From an uncultured Anaerolineales bacterium (lineage in GTDB: Bacteria; Chloroflexota; Anaerolineae; Anaerolineales; UBA11657), in the NCBI GenBank assembly GCA_913040765.1, contig CAJWIA010000044.1, forward strand, positions 1-9,377: a DNA stretch of 9,377 nucleotides. The letters are read 5' to 3'. Of this stretch, positions 1 through 6,550 are shown piece by piece (within the stretch, counting starts at the first letter, position 1; the number at the start of each line of letters is the position of its first letter). A program made the position numbers and the translations under genes. The notes below the pieces were generated by a model. It made no database searches. It saw only the letters and a program-made list of their open reading frames with translations, and was not told where the DNA came from.

Positions 1-169
1 TCAATTCCTCCATCCGTTCTGGACTTACCGAGCCACTCTCAGAACCCGCCAACATTAGTCCTACCGGATCCCCAGGAAGTGCATGCATAATGGAAAAAAC
101 CATCAGAGATATTAAGAACAATACTGGGATTAATTGCAGCACCCTTTTCATTATATATTGAGCAAGCAT
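1..169 (-). CDS. ABC importer permease, DppB/OppB type (partial, N-terminus only)
   Basis: This is the first 56 residues of an inner-membrane permease of a peptide/nickel-type ABC importer; the rest lies beyond the left edge. The protein starts MLAQYIMKRVLQLIPVLFLI, followed by ISLMVFSIMHALPGDPVGLM. A short basic N-terminus, then one hydrophobic helix (about residues 9-30), then the H-x-LPGDP motif (30-36) is the standard opening of DppB/OppB family permeases; the S-PE-ME-EL stretch at 49-56 also fits. I chose the ATG at 169 because the ML-x-YI-x-RR-like start matches the family better than the internal ATG at 151. No good Shine-Dalgarno precedes either. It lies downstream of the solute-binding lipoprotein on the same strand, and together they form one importer. 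Family assignment is firm; the transported substrate cannot be told. Confidence 0.88.
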   Translation of the reverse strand, partial: MLAQYIMKRVLQLIPVLFLISLMVFSIMHALPGDPVGLMLAGSESGSVSPERMEEL

Positions 170-191
170 AATTTAATTTGTATATTCTATA

Positions 192-219
192 GATATAATA
201 TTTGCACAAGACATATCAA
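192..219 (-). promoter_or_regulatory. Candidate sigma-70 type promoter for the permease gene
   Basis: On the minus strand TTGATA (214-219) and TATATC (192-197) are 16 bases apart, five of six and four of six matches to the -35 and -10 consensus. Transcription would begin near 185, leaving a leader of about 16 bases before the permease ATG at 169. The surrounding DNA is AT-rich, so chance matches are likely; this is a candidate only. Confidence 0.3.
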
Positions 220-365
220 ACAACTCACCGCCTTAATAAACCAACACAAACTCACACAAAATCAGTCTTTCTGACCTATGGTAGCTACAACCCAACTCTA
301 ACTCCTATGATTTGTGTTTACAGTCATAAATCAAGGCTACATACATCTACTATAGCCATAATCTA

Positions 366-416
366 AAACTGGTCAGCTGCAAACCGACGGAAATCGGGAT
401 TACAACCAACCAGTTT
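366..416 (-). terminator. Possible attenuating hairpin after the binding-protein gene
   Basis: Arms aaactggt (366-373) and accagttt (409-416) pair perfectly over 8 bp, and a smaller ccga/tcgg stem (384-387 with 394-397) lies inside the loop. In the minus-strand direction the hairpin begins about 25 bases after the binding-protein stop codon and is followed by TTAGATT rather than a true T-run. It could partly terminate transcription or protect the 3' end of the binding-protein message. Weak as a classic intrinsic terminator. Confidence 0.3.
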
Positions 417-433
417 GTACTACAAGTTACTCT

Positions 434-452
434 ATTCTAGTCAGTCTAGAAT
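434..452. repeat. 7-bp inverted repeat across the binding-protein stop codon
   Basis: The arms attctag (434-440) and ctagaat (446-452) are perfect complements around a 5-base loop, and the TGA stop of the binding-protein gene lies in the loop at 441-443. There is no T-run after it on the minus strand, so it is not a classic terminator. A message-stabilising or release-linked role is possible, but so is chance. Confidence 0.35.
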
Positions 453-2117
453 ATATGTGTTATGGATGAAGTGATAATTGGCTTCAGAGGATATCTCAAA
501 ATCAATTACCTTGTCACTAGTAGCATAAAACACAGGCTGACTCAGTGTCGGCAGCATCAATGCATTATCCATAACAATTTTCTGAGCTGTGTGGGCAAGC
601 TCGCATCTCTTATCGAAATCACCAATTTTCATTATCTGGCTGGTAGCTTCATCAAGTTCAGCATCAACAAACCCAGTCCACGCCCATCCACCTTTGACGT
701 CTTTAGCCGAATTCCAAATCAACTCCATCAACCTCGGATCTGGACCGCGCTGTCTCTCATACATCAACTCAAAGTCACGAGCTTCTTTTCGCTCTAGTTG
801 TACTGGACCCGGTACTTTGTCTACCTCGATGTCGATTCCCAACTCAAGCCACTGGGCTTGAATAGCCTCGCCCAATTCTGCATGATGCAAAATCGTCCAT
901 CTGAAAGACAACGGTGTACCATCTTCAATACCCGCTACACCATGAGCTTCACGAATTCCATCACCATCCTCATCAGTATATCCTACTGATTCAAGGAGCT
1001 CTACAGCTTTCGCAGTGTCATGAGGATAATAATCTCTATTACCTTCCCAATGACAAGGATGTACAGTATTAAGTGGGCCATAAGATGCCAAATAGTTACC
1101 TTCATAGAGAAGGTTATTAGCAGCTTGTTGGTCTGTAGCGTACAACAAAGCCTGACGGAACTCTAGGATATCGAATGGTGCATTCCTAATATTCATTACC
1201 ATCTCAAGACCAGTGCCTGCCTGAAATCCCTTGTAAAACCTATAGCCAGGAACATCTCTATAATCGTTGATATATGCTGTTGGTAGATTCATGGCAATAT
1301 GAGCATCACCAGTTTTAACCACACTACCTAGTACAGCTTCTTCGCCAATGAATTGGATGGTCACACTATCCAAATTAGCAGGCCCCGCATTCTTGCTGAT
1401 CGAATTCCAACCACCATAACCATCCCATTTCTTAAGAGTTATGTGATCATTGGGAACCCATTCTTCAAGAGTAAAAGGTCCGGTACCTACTAAGTGTTTG
1501 TCAAACTCTAGAACACCCCACTCTTCAGCAGCGGTAGGAGACCAGATTGGCACACGCCTGAAGGCATCAAGCACAGTAACATATGGCTGACTGTAATGTA
1601 AGGTTACAGTAAATTCATCTACTATTTCTACCTCTGTAATTGGACCAAGTTGCGCTGCCATCTCCTGTGATTGTGTCGCTGGATCCAGTATACGATCAAT
1701 GTTGTACTTGAGCGCCTCAGCGTTGAACGGAGTATCATCCTGGAAAGTCACGTCATTACGCAGATTGAACGTCCATACTGATGCATCAGCATTTGATTCC
1801 CAGCTAGTGGCCAAAGCCCCAAGATATGTTGCGTCTGGACCCAATATAAGTAACGGATCAGCTATATATGAGTCTATCAACCAAGCTGGCTGGTATGGGT
1901 CGATCTGGCCATCTATAGATGCTGGTTCATGATTAGCAGCCCAAGCCATAATCAAGTCACCACCCTTACCTGCTTCTACTTCTACAACCTTTTCAACTTC
2001 TACTACTTTCTCCACTGGAACTTCCTTGACCACTTCAACGACCTCTGGCTGACAAGATGAAAGCAACAGTCCTACAACAGCCAGAAAACTGATTGACATT
2101 CTAGTAATTCTTAGCAT
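441..2117 (-). CDS. ABC transporter solute-binding lipoprotein, family 5 (peptide/nickel type)
   Basis: This 558-residue extracytoplasmic binding protein captures a solute and hands it to a DppBC-type permease. Residues 1-21 are a lipoprotein signal peptide ending in lipobox LSSC, with Cys22 as the lipidation site. Residues 25-49 form a V/E/K-rich repetitive stalk, and the mature domain starts near 53. The family 5 signature lies at about 115-143 (WTFNLRNDVTF, then FNAEALKYNIDRI), and GTGPF at 211-215 is also typical. A DxDGDG-like loop (382-387) may bind calcium. The length is normal for the family, and the C-terminus looks complete. The start is well set by a strong Shine-Dalgarno. The permease lies 271 bases downstream; other permeases and ATPases are presumably further left. 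The ligand could be a peptide, nickel chelate, opine or sugar; sequence alone does not decide it. Confidence 0.92.
   Translation of the reverse strand: MLRITRMSISFLAVVGLLLSSCQPEVVEVVKEVPVEKVVEVEKVVEVEAGKGGDLIMAWAANHEPASIDGQIDPYQPAWLIDSYIADPLLILGPDATYLGALATSWESNADASVWTFNLRNDVTFQDDTPFNAEALKYNIDRILDPATQSQEMAAQLGPITEVEIVDEFTVTLHYSQPYVTVLDAFRRVPIWSPTAAEEWGVLEFDKHLVGTGPFTLEEWVPNDHITLKKWDGYGGWNSISKNAGPANLDSVTIQFIGEEAVLGSVVKTGDAHIAMNLPTAYINDYRDVPGYRFYKGFQAGTGLEMVMNIRNAPFDILEFRQALLYATDQQAANNLLYEGNYLASYGPLNTVHPCHWEGNRDYYPHDTAKAVELLESVGYTDEDGDGIREAHGVAGIEDGTPLSFRWTILHHAELGEAIQAQWLELGIDIEVDKVPGPVQLERKEARDFELMYERQRGPDPRLMELIWNSAKDVKGGWAWTGFVDAELDEATSQIMKIGDFDKRCELAHTAQKIVMDNALMLPTLSQPVFYATSDKVIDFEISSEANYHFIHNTYILD
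1971..2045 (-). repeat. Repetitive V/E/K stalk-coding segment
   Basis: Codons 25-49 of the binding protein encode imperfectly repeated units such as VVKEVPVEKVV and EVEKVVEVE. The DNA shows matching repeated tct-act-tc blocks on the + strand. The stalk would hold the binding domain away from the lipid-anchored Cys22. I know this style mainly from Chloroflexota binding proteins. Such repeats can vary in copy number between strains. Confidence 0.7.
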
Positions 2118-2124
2118 ATCAATT

Positions 2125-2135
2125 CCTCCTCCTTT
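2125..2135 (-). promoter_or_regulatory. Strong Shine-Dalgarno for the binding protein
   Basis: The minus strand reads AAAGGAGGAGG ending seven bases before the ATG at 2117. This nearly complete anti-16S match fixes the start codon and suggests high translation, as expected for an abundant binding protein. Confidence 0.85.
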
Positions 2136-2151
2136 AGTTCTTGCTAATAGT

Positions 2152-2187
2152 TTTTGACGAAGTATATTTTCAGATAGTTAGTCAAAA
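2152..2187. promoter_or_regulatory. Inverted repeat TTTTGAC-N22-GTCAAAA, possible operator
   Basis: Perfect 7-bp arms at 2152-2158 and 2181-2187 flank 22 bases that include TATACT on the minus strand (2161-2166), a -10-like element about 45 bases before the binding-protein ATG. The placement would suit a dimeric regulator or a promoter-embedded operator. No good -35 lies at the right distance, so both promoter and operator are tentative. Confidence 0.3.
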
Positions 2188-2240
2188 CTTCCTTTCCGTT
2201 CGTGCTATTCTATTTAATTAGAAAACAATTATTTCAGATT

Positions 2241-2292
2241 ATTTCAGACTGACTTCAACAAAACATATTTCAGACTGACTTCAACAAAACAT
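2241..2292. repeat. Perfect 26-bp tandem duplication
   Basis: Two adjacent identical 26-bp units occupy 2241-2266 and 2267-2292; each begins atttcagactg and ends caacaaaacat. A partial third copy, atttcaga, precedes them at 2231-2238. The repeat lies 124-175 bases upstream of the binding-protein start. Perfect identity implies a recent duplication or selection; it could double a regulator site. Confidence 0.9.
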
Positions 2293-2511
2293 GAGGCATG
2301 CATGAAAGGTACCATGAGTTGGATATGTTGTCAAATAATTGTCATAACTTTAGTATAATCTGACCCAGAGGATTCTTGTCAGTCCAAATTATATGTTGTC
2401 TCTTTACTATATTCGACATGTAATGTCAATACTATTTGTTTCAATAAGACCTTTGCTTTTTTGTTCAAAATCCAATGATATGACTAACTACAAATGAAAT
2501 ATAGATCGCCG

Positions 2512-4227
2512 TCACCAGTCAAAAATATCGTCTAGTTCCTCATCAGAAACATCAAAGACTGTATTAAAAGGGGGTAGTTTTTCGGTCATCATCCAATCGG
2601 GCAGTCTATTGTCGGCAGGACCAAAACCAGCAGCAAGATTGAACTCTATCTCAAGTTTTAGAGTGATTTTGCCCAAATCATATAATATGTTCTCATCCAC
2701 ACCCCATCCATAACGACCATTCATCAAGTCTCTAAGTGCACCAGGAGCACTTGCAAAACCAAACCCGCCAAACAAACAAGCGCCCAGAGTATCATAACCA
2801 GCCATCTTGATTTGAGTATCACGCGATACTTCCACCTGACCTTCCGGAGAGAGATGGTCAATTTCTGCTCTAATACAATTGCCACAAGTGTGATCAGCAC
2901 CTTGAGGAGAAGTAGCATACGTCACGCCATTGCCCTTAATAGCCCTGGGGTCATACGCAGACATAGCTTGACCCTTTACAGCTGCAACCCGCTCCACGTT
3001 AAGGTGTCTCCCAGTTGCAACTACACCATTACCAAGCACCTTACCCAATGTAGTTCCAGAGCGAATTTCATGCAGCAATTTCATAGCACGGTCCGCATCT
3101 CCAAACTCAAGCAAACCTCCCTCAGCAGCCACTCCCAATGCGGCACCTACTTCAATTGTGTCAAGTCCTAAGTCATTGATCTCCCAATTTAACCTAGCGA
3201 TATCATCCAAATTATCTATGCCTAAATTAGACCCTACCAACCCTATCGTCTCAAACTCTACAGGAGATACAATTAATTCGCCAGTAGTACTTGCAAAACA
3301 GTTGGAACATCTAATAATGCATCCTGACATACAAGCGTGTGATGTGTCACTATCACCCCCTCTTTCTAGCATTAGCTCACGCATGGTTTCTCCACCAATT
3401 GCCTCAGCATGTTCAAACTGTCCTGACGAAAAATTGCGTGTTGGTAGTGCTCCGAAACCGTTGCAAATCGCAGTCATAGCTGCAGTACCATAATCACTGT
3501 AAGATTTGGTCTGAGGATGAGCAAGCAATTTCTCTGTATAATGTTTTCGAGCCTCCTTAAATAGTTTCGGTCTATCCAACGGTGGTTTCTCACCATTAGC
3601 ACCATCAATAACAATTGCTTTGACTCTTTTTGCACCCATCACAGCACCTAAACCCCCACGAGCGCAAATCCTAGAAGCCACACCGTCTTTATCCAAATTC
3701 TGAACACCAGCAGAGTACATTCCCATTTCACCACCTGGGCCAATCAAAGTAATACCCACTTTCTTGCCATATCTATACATAAGCTTCTCAGAAGCATCAT
3801 ATACTCCCAAACCAACTATGTCTTCGGCAGACTCAAAAACTCCGCCTTTATCGTCAATACGTAAAATCTGCCATTCGTCGGATCTAGGCTGACCTTCAAG
3901 AATGAAAGCTCTGATACCAAGATATGACAATAATAGCCCAGTCGATCCCCCTGCATTGCTTTCTTTTATTCCATTAGTAAGTGGGCTCTTACCACCGAGT
4001 GAAATACGATCACATGAAGAAATCTTATGGCCTACTAGCAGACCTACTGACCATATCAGTTTATTGTCAGGGCCCATTGGGTCACATCCAGCTACATCTT
4101 CATCCAGAAGTATTCGAGATATTAATGCACGTCCTCCTAGCTTTCTCCAAGACTGTGGGATTTTATTAACTGATACACTCCTAGATTGTACGTTTGCTCT
4201 CCACACAGAGTCATGCTGGATTGTCAT
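2512..4227 (-). CDS. Aldehyde ferredoxin oxidoreductase family protein (tungsten/molybdenum)
   Basis: This 571-residue cytoplasmic enzyme belongs to the AOR family, which oxidises aldehydes to carboxylic acids with a bis-pyranopterin W or Mo cofactor and a 4Fe-4S cluster, passing electrons to ferredoxin. The N-terminal domain shows GGRALISRILL (31-41), ISLGGKSPLT plus NAGG (75-94), and GGLGAVMGAKRVKAIVIDG (191-209), all around the pterin-binding region. Cluster ligands are probably Cys299, Cys303, Cys307 and Cys484. KGNGVTYATSPQGADHT (431-447) is the usual C-terminal cofactor motif. Length is near the family norm. The ATG at 4227 has a Shine-Dalgarno and the N-terminus aligns with the family from about residue 8. 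No ferredoxin, MoaD or pterin gene adjoins. A BamB-type benzoyl-CoA reductase subunit is related but less likely without BamC or BamD neighbours. The substrate is unknown. Confidence 0.92.
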   Translation of the reverse strand: MTIQHDSVWRANVQSRSVSVNKIPQSWRKLGGRALISRILLDEDVAGCDPMGPDNKLIWSVGLLVGHKISSCDRISLGGKSPLTNGIKESNAGGSTGLLLSYLGIRAFILEGQPRSDEWQILRIDDKGGVFESAEDIVGLGVYDASEKLMYRYGKKVGITLIGPGGEMGMYSAGVQNLDKDGVASRICARGGLGAVMGAKRVKAIVIDGANGEKPPLDRPKLFKEARKHYTEKLLAHPQTKSYSDYGTAAMTAICNGFGALPTRNFSSGQFEHAEAIGGETMRELMLERGGDSDTSHACMSGCIIRCSNCFASTTGELIVSPVEFETIGLVGSNLGIDNLDDIARLNWEINDLGLDTIEVGAALGVAAEGGLLEFGDADRAMKLLHEIRSGTTLGKVLGNGVVATGRHLNVERVAAVKGQAMSAYDPRAIKGNGVTYATSPQGADHTCGNCIRAEIDHLSPEGQVEVSRDTQIKMAGYDTLGACLFGGFGFASAPGALRDLMNGRYGWGVDENILYDLGKITLKLEIEFNLAAGFGPADNRLPDWMMTEKLPPFNTVFDVSDEELDDIFDW

Positions 4228-4232
4228 ATATA

Positions 4233-4240
4233 CACCACCT
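4233..4240 (-). promoter_or_regulatory. Shine-Dalgarno of the oxidoreductase gene
   Basis: The minus strand reads AGGTGGTG here, ending five bases before the ATG at 4227. The AGGTGG core is a good anti-16S match and supports this ATG as the start. Confidence 0.65.
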
Positions 4241-4292
4241 AATTAGTATCATGTTGATAGTACGACTCTATTACAATTTACAACAATATTAT

Positions 4293-4321
4293 TATATATG
4301 ATGACAGCATTTAGCAATCAA
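4293..4321 (-). promoter_or_regulatory. Candidate promoter of the oxidoreductase gene
   Basis: On the minus strand TTGATT (4316-4321) and TATATA (4293-4298) are 17 bases apart; an overlapping perfect TATAAT lies at 4291-4296 with 19-base spacing. The start would be near 4285, giving a leader of about 58 bases. That is too short for a molybdenum/tungsten cofactor riboswitch. This is the best promoter-like match in the window, though the area is AT-rich. Confidence 0.4.
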
Positions 4322-4394
4322 TATCACCAACAATCTCCAATGCCAGCAAAGAACCAATCCGTAAATTTTTCTATTGACGATACTGTTAATGGGG

Positions 4395-4431
4395 GAAAGG
4401 AGTGCAAACTCGTGATCATTTCACTCCTTTC
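4395..4431 (+). repeat. Perfect 10-bp inverted repeat (hairpin) with Shine-Dalgarno-like arm
   Basis: Arms gaaaggagtg (4395-4404) and cactcctttc (4422-4431) pair perfectly around a 17-base loop. On the + strand the left arm carries AAAGGAG and is followed nine bases later by GTG (4412), which opens a seven-codon frame ending in TAG at 4433-4435. The right arm contains CTCCTT, which can alternatively pair with AAGGAG at 4467-4472, the Shine-Dalgarno of the small ORF downstream. On the minus strand the hairpin lies about 140 bases past the exporter stop and lacks a T-run, so it is a poor terminator. Possible leader regulatory element; the structure is seen, the role is inferred. Confidence 0.5.
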
Positions 4432-4466
4432 ATAGATTCCCAAATAGGGATTATGAGGAGAACATT

Positions 4467-4473
4467 AAGGAGG
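4467..4473 (+). promoter_or_regulatory. Consensus Shine-Dalgarno of a possible small ORF
   Basis: AAGGAGG on the + strand ends seven bases before ATG 4481, the ideal strength and spacing. It is as good as the site of the binding-protein gene and far better than those of the two exporter genes. It is the main argument that the 41-codon frame is translated. Confidence 0.55.
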
Positions 4474-4480
4474 AACCGGA

Positions 4481-4606
4481 ATGATACTTCAATTGATTAA
4501 AAGATTGTTTAAGTCATACATAAATTTAGGTTTAATTGTTTGGATGGTTTCCAGCTTAAACCTCGTCGAGATTAGGTGTCAGACATATTGCTGGCCCATT
4601 GCATAG
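4481..4606 (+). CDS. Possible small membrane protein, 41 residues
   Basis: I do not recognise this product. The frame opens with ATG after an ideal Shine-Dalgarno and ends at TAG 4604-4606. The peptide begins MILQLIKRLFKSYINLG and continues LIVWMVSSLNLVEIRCQ, ending in TYCWPIA. A basic, amphipathic N-terminus (Lys7, Arg8, Lys11) precedes one hydrophobic segment (about 13-29), the pattern of single-span small proteins or type I toxin-like peptides. The last 35 bases overlap, antisense, the 3' end of the second exporter gene. An in-frame TAA lies upstream at 4466-4468, so it is not the tail of a longer visible frame. No clear promoter was found. It could also be a chance frame or a gene remnant. 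Confidence 0.35.
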   Translation: MILQLIKRLFKSYINLGLIVWMVSSLNLVEIRCQTYCWPIA

Positions 4607-6500
4607 TATACAAGTTGTAATAACTACCTTTGATTGCCAGCAAATCCTGATGTGAGCCATTCTCAATTACTTTTCCATCTTCCAACACTACAATTTGGTC
4701 AGCATTGACAATAGTGTTCAAACGATGTGCAATTACAAACGATGTACGCCCCTCCAATAGTATTTTCAAAGCAGCCTGGATTTTCATTTCATGTGTAGTA
4801 TCAATACTGCTGGTAGCTTCATCCAAAATCAATATAACAGGATCCGCAAGCAATGCTCGCGCAAATGAAATTAGTTGCCTTTGACCCATACTAAGGTTCA
4901 CACCATTTTCACCCACGATTGTGTCATATCCGTTAGGTAATAGTTCCACAAATTCGTGCACACCAATAGCCTTAGCACAACGTTCAATCTCATGGTCAGA
5001 TGCTTCTAAGCGTCCATAACGTATATTACTGTAGATGGTACCTCCAAATATAAAAGTATCCTGCAACACAATCCCCATTTGTGACCGAAGACTGTCCATA
5101 GTAACTTTTCGTATATCATGACCATCTATACAAATACGACCATCCTTTACTTCGAAGAAGCGCGCTATAAGCCGGATAATTGTACTCTTGCCAGCTCCAG
5201 TTTCACCAACCAATGCTATCGTCTGACCAGGCTCGGCATTTATCGTCACACCATTAAGTACCTGCTCACCTTTCTTATAGGCAAAATGTACATCCTCGAT
5301 GTTGACCTGTCCTGCACCAGTAGGCAATTTAACTGCATCAGAAGCATCTAGCAGATCAGGGCTTGTGTCCATCAGTCCAAATATACGTTCGCTAGCAGCC
5401 ATAGTAGCCTGGAAGATATTGTAACGCTCTGCCATCTCACGTATTGGCTCAAAGAACCGATCCACATATATCAAGAATGCAACTAGTACACCAGCGGTCA
5501 ATGTATCATTTAGTACTAACCAACCACCTACACCCACGACTACCGCAGTGGCCAACGACCCCATTAAGTCAACTCCAGGGAAAAATATGGCAGCTAGTCG
5601 TGCTGTCTCAGCATTGGCATCAAAGTAGGACATGTTTAGATCTTTGAAATAATCCTTGTTCTTTTTCTCTCGAGTAAAACTCTTTGTAACACGTATACCA
5701 GTTATAGCTTCATTAAGATATCCGTTTATCAGAGACAAACGAAGACGAGCTGCTCGGTACACACTTCGCACACGCTGGCGCCAATAATTCGTCAATAAAA
5801 TCATTAATGGAAGAATCGCAAATGTAACAAGCGCCAATCTCCAATTCATTACCAACATAGCCACGACAATCCCTAGCAATATGAATACTGATCTAGCAAC
5901 TCCAGTGAACCACCATGTAATAAAATCCTGTAACACACCTACGTCACTGATCAAACGACTCATCAACCTCCCCACGCTATAGTTATTGTGAAAGTTTAGC
6001 GAGAGTTTGTGCATATGTTGAAATAGATTTGTCCGCATGTCAGATACAACTTTGGTGCCGATATAAGCCATAATCAATATTCGAGCTCGATTAAAAACTA
6101 GCTCACCCAATGCCGAACCTATAAAAAACCAGGTCCACATTCGCAATGCGTACATATCATCCATCCTTATACCCTTATCAATAGCCTGAGCAACCAACCA
6201 GGGCCGAATAACGGCAAGAAGAGCTGTGCCGATCATAAGACCAACAGCAGTGATTATTTTGAGACGGTATGCACCTATGTAAGATATTAATCGTGCCAAT
6301 AAAGCCGCATCGCGAGTACTATCATGAAGCTCATCCTCATCTTCTTGTAGAAACTGAGCAAGTCTGTTCTCGCGCTGTTGCCTTTCAGCAGTTTCAGCAG
6401 TTACACCTTTTCTGAAAAGCCAATTACGGCCAGATGCCCCATGAATCGAGCGGACTGCTAGACGATCCTCAACAGTATCTTTGGAGTCAGTCATATTCAT
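4572..6500 (-). CDS. ABC exporter half-transporter, catalytic-Glu subunit of a heterodimer
   Basis: This 642-residue protein has an N-terminal membrane domain and a C-terminal ATPase, the layout of MsbA/multidrug-type exporters. A charged extension of about 70 residues precedes six membrane helices (spread over roughly 80-350). The ATPase shows Walker A GETGAGKST (432-440), Q-loop Gln480, signature LSMGQ (536-540), Walker B VILILDE with catalytic Glu561, and switch His592 in AHRL. The signature deviates from LSGGQ, while Walker B is intact; the neighbouring subunit has the reverse pattern. This matches the asymmetric sites of heterodimeric exporters such as TM287/288, BmrCD and LmrCD. It is 50 bases downstream of its partner. 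No Shine-Dalgarno precedes ATG 6500, so translation may depend on the upstream gene. The substrate (drug, lipid or peptide) is unknown. Confidence 0.93.
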   Translation of the reverse strand: MNMTDSKDTVEDRLAVRSIHGASGRNWLFRKGVTAETAERQQRENRLAQFLQEDEDELHDSTRDAALLARLISYIGAYRLKIITAVGLMIGTALLAVIRPWLVAQAIDKGIRMDDMYALRMWTWFFIGSALGELVFNRARILIMAYIGTKVVSDMRTNLFQHMHKLSLNFHNNYSVGRLMSRLISDVGVLQDFITWWFTGVARSVFILLGIVVAMLVMNWRLALVTFAILPLMILLTNYWRQRVRSVYRAARLRLSLINGYLNEAITGIRVTKSFTREKKNKDYFKDLNMSYFDANAETARLAAIFFPGVDLMGSLATAVVVGVGGWLVLNDTLTAGVLVAFLIYVDRFFEPIREMAERYNIFQATMAASERIFGLMDTSPDLLDASDAVKLPTGAGQVNIEDVHFAYKKGEQVLNGVTINAEPGQTIALVGETGAGKSTIIRLIARFFEVKDGRICIDGHDIRKVTMDSLRSQMGIVLQDTFIFGGTIYSNIRYGRLEASDHEIERCAKAIGVHEFVELLPNGYDTIVGENGVNLSMGQRQLISFARALLADPVILILDEATSSIDTTHEMKIQAALKILLEGRTSFVIAHRLNTIVNADQIVVLEDGKVIENGSHQDLLAIKGSYYNLYTMQWASNMSDT

Positions 6501-6550
6501 TATTTATCTATTCTAGACATAATTTACTCATTCTATTCATTGATTTGCCT

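Larger units (their letters stand above)
170..440. other. Intergenic region between binding protein and permease
   Basis: This 271-base stretch contains no open frame with a ribosome binding site or recognisable product on either strand. It holds the inverted repeat at 366-416 and the candidate promoter at 192-219. Binding-protein and permease genes of one importer are usually closer, so the gap may allow separate expression levels. Confidence 0.6.
2118..2511. other. Intergenic region upstream of the binding-protein gene
   Basis: These 394 bases lie between the oxidoreductase stop and the binding-protein start, both read leftward. I find no credible gene. The contents are the Shine-Dalgarno, a 7-bp inverted repeat around a TATACT element (2152-2187), a perfect 26-bp tandem duplication (2241-2292), and a 10-base direct repeat atatgttgtc (2323-2332 and 2391-2400). 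The region must hold the importer promoter and probably the end of the oxidoreductase transcript, although no clear T-run terminator is visible. Confidence 0.6.
4228..4571. other. Intergenic region between the oxidoreductase and the exporter genes
   Basis: These 344 bases separate the start of the oxidoreductase from the stop of the second exporter gene. The left part holds the oxidoreductase promoter and Shine-Dalgarno. The right part holds a 10-bp-arm inverted repeat (4395-4431) and, on the + strand, a possible 41-codon gene beginning at 4481. No classic T-run terminator for the exporter operon is visible. Confidence 0.6.

Noticed and set aside
2328..2359. TTGTCA and perfect TATAAT on the + strand
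   Set aside because: Spacing is 20 bases, too long, and no rightward gene follows in the gap; the adjacent genes read leftward.
2415..2427. Short palindrome gacat-gta-atgtc after the oxidoreductase gene
   Set aside because: A 5-bp AT-rich stem without a T-run is too weak for a terminator, and single palindromes this size are expected by chance.
3902..4246. 114-codon + strand open frame opposite the oxidoreductase
   Set aside because: It lies antisense to a well-supported gene, has no family resemblance and no ribosome binding site; it is a shadow of the codon structure of the real gene.
6501..6550. Tiny leader frames (MNRMSKLCLE and MSRIDK) between the two exporter genes
   Set aside because: The first has only a modest AAAGG upstream and the second none. 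Both are very short; the TAATG overlap with the downstream start is suggestive but within chance.
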